A DNA stretch of 20,754 bases from Vulcanimicrobiia bacterium (GTDB lineage: Bacteria; Eremiobacterota; Eremiobacteria; Baltobacterales; Baltobacteraceae). Shown in pieces: positions 20,516-20,754 of this stretch (its first letter is position 1; every line of letters starts with the position of its first letter). The stretch covers positions 1 to 20,754 of the forward strand of contig JAMXLG010000133.1 of NCBI GenBank assembly GCA_024281135.1, read 5' to 3'. The notes beneath the pieces are model-generated. The model worked only from the letters and a program-made list of their open reading frames with translations. It was not told where the DNA came from and searched no databases. Position numbers and translations under genes: made by a program.

Positions 20516-20754
20516 ATGAAGGTTGCGCTCGGCGCGGATCATGCCGGATTCGAATACAAAGATCGCCTCGTGCAGATGTTGCGGGCGAGCGGTCATGCGA
20601 TTCTCGATTTCGGAACGCACGATGCCACACCCGTCGACTATCCGCAATACGGCTATGCCGTCGGCGAAGCCGTCGCAAGCGGCCAGGCCGATCGCGGGAT
20701 CGTCATTTGCGGTTCGAGCATCGGCATCTCGATTGCCGCGAACAAGGTTCCCGG
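20516..20754 (+). CDS. rpiB: Ribose-5-phosphate isomerase B, 3' truncated by window edge
   Basis: Interconverts ribose 5-phosphate and ribulose 5-phosphate in the pentose phosphate pathway. 79 complete codons are visible from ATG at 20516. The N-terminus MKVALGADHAGFEYK contains the active-site Asp8-His9. DFGTHDATPVDYP and GIVICGSSIGISIAANK follow; Cys65 is the expected catalytic base, and Ser67 replaces the Thr found in the E. coli enzyme. The sequence is closer to RpiB than to the LacA/LacB subunits. GGAG lies about 10 nt upstream of the start. Confidence 0.93.
   Translation, partial: MKVALGADHAGFEYKDRLVQMLRASGHAILDFGTHDATPVDYPQYGYAVGEAVASGQADRGIVICGSSIGISIAANKVP

Noticed and set aside
8896..20754. 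Search for CRISPR repeats, insertion sequences, phage genes and attachment sites in the rest of the window
   Set aside because: No regularly spaced repeats, transposase or integrase motifs, or long terminal repeats were visible.

Overview
The window is GC-rich (about 60 % by eye), gene-dense DNA from a Gram-negative-type (diderm) bacterium. The diderm reading rests on a heptose-nucleotide adenylyltransferase, an LpxB-type glycosyltransferase, two heptosyltransferase-family (GT9) genes and several signal-peptide or lipoprotein products. Frequent GTG/TTG starts, very frequent 1-19 bp gene overlaps and the overall protein style would fit an uncultured soil lineage such as Candidatus Eremiobacterota (WPS-2). 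That placement is an impression and was not tested.

Layout. (1) 1-6403, plus strand: a surface-glycan (LPS core-like) operon. It holds the 3' part of a heptose adenylyltransferase, an LpxB-like GT19 protein, and then an alternating series GT2-GT9-GT2-GT9-GT2, mostly with overlapping ends. (2) 6400-8895, plus strand: aspartyl-tRNA synthetase, translationally coupled to the last GT2, then two small exported proteins that look like diverged paralogs. (3) 8864-10470, minus strand: a LysR regulator coupled to a family-5 uracil-DNA glycosylase. The LysR gene is divergent from (4) 10544-12126, plus strand: a fosmidomycin-resistance-like MFS transporter and a small beta-helix (bactofilin-like) protein. 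(5) 17955-12123, minus strand: six overlapping genes. These are an enolase-superfamily epimerase/racemase (DgcA-like), a DUF1611/DgcN-like protein, a dipeptide/oligopeptide-binding lipoprotein, a C39-like cysteine peptidase, the tRNA methyltransferase TrmL and a GNAT acetyltransferase. Just upstream on the same strand lies an M91 (NleD-like) zinc metallopeptidase. (6) 18533-20754: a divergent promoter with two dyads, a Tat-type exported alpha/beta hydrolase (+), a structured non-coding gap, a TIM-barrel sugar-phosphate isomerase/epimerase-like protein (-), and the start of rpiB (+), cut by the window end.

How the parts work together. Block 1 probably builds heptose-containing outer-membrane glycan. 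Block 5 most plausibly captures peptides or muropeptides, hydrolyses them and feeds released D-/L-Glu-type residues into N-acetylation and racemisation; TrmL and the GNAT appear to be passengers in the same transcript. The AspRS carries His31, a residue associated with non-discriminating enzymes, which would point to transamidation-dependent Asn-tRNA synthesis.

No gene-free stretch exceeds 300 bases. The longest gaps are 19389-19641 (253 bp, structured) and 20347-20515 (169 bp). I saw no tRNA, rRNA, CRISPR array, insertion sequence or phage gene. The most distinctive non-gene signals are two copies of a short repeat that each encode Leu-Arg-Gln-Ala-Gln inside glycosyltransferase genes. One of them forms a hairpin directly against the aspS ribosome binding site.
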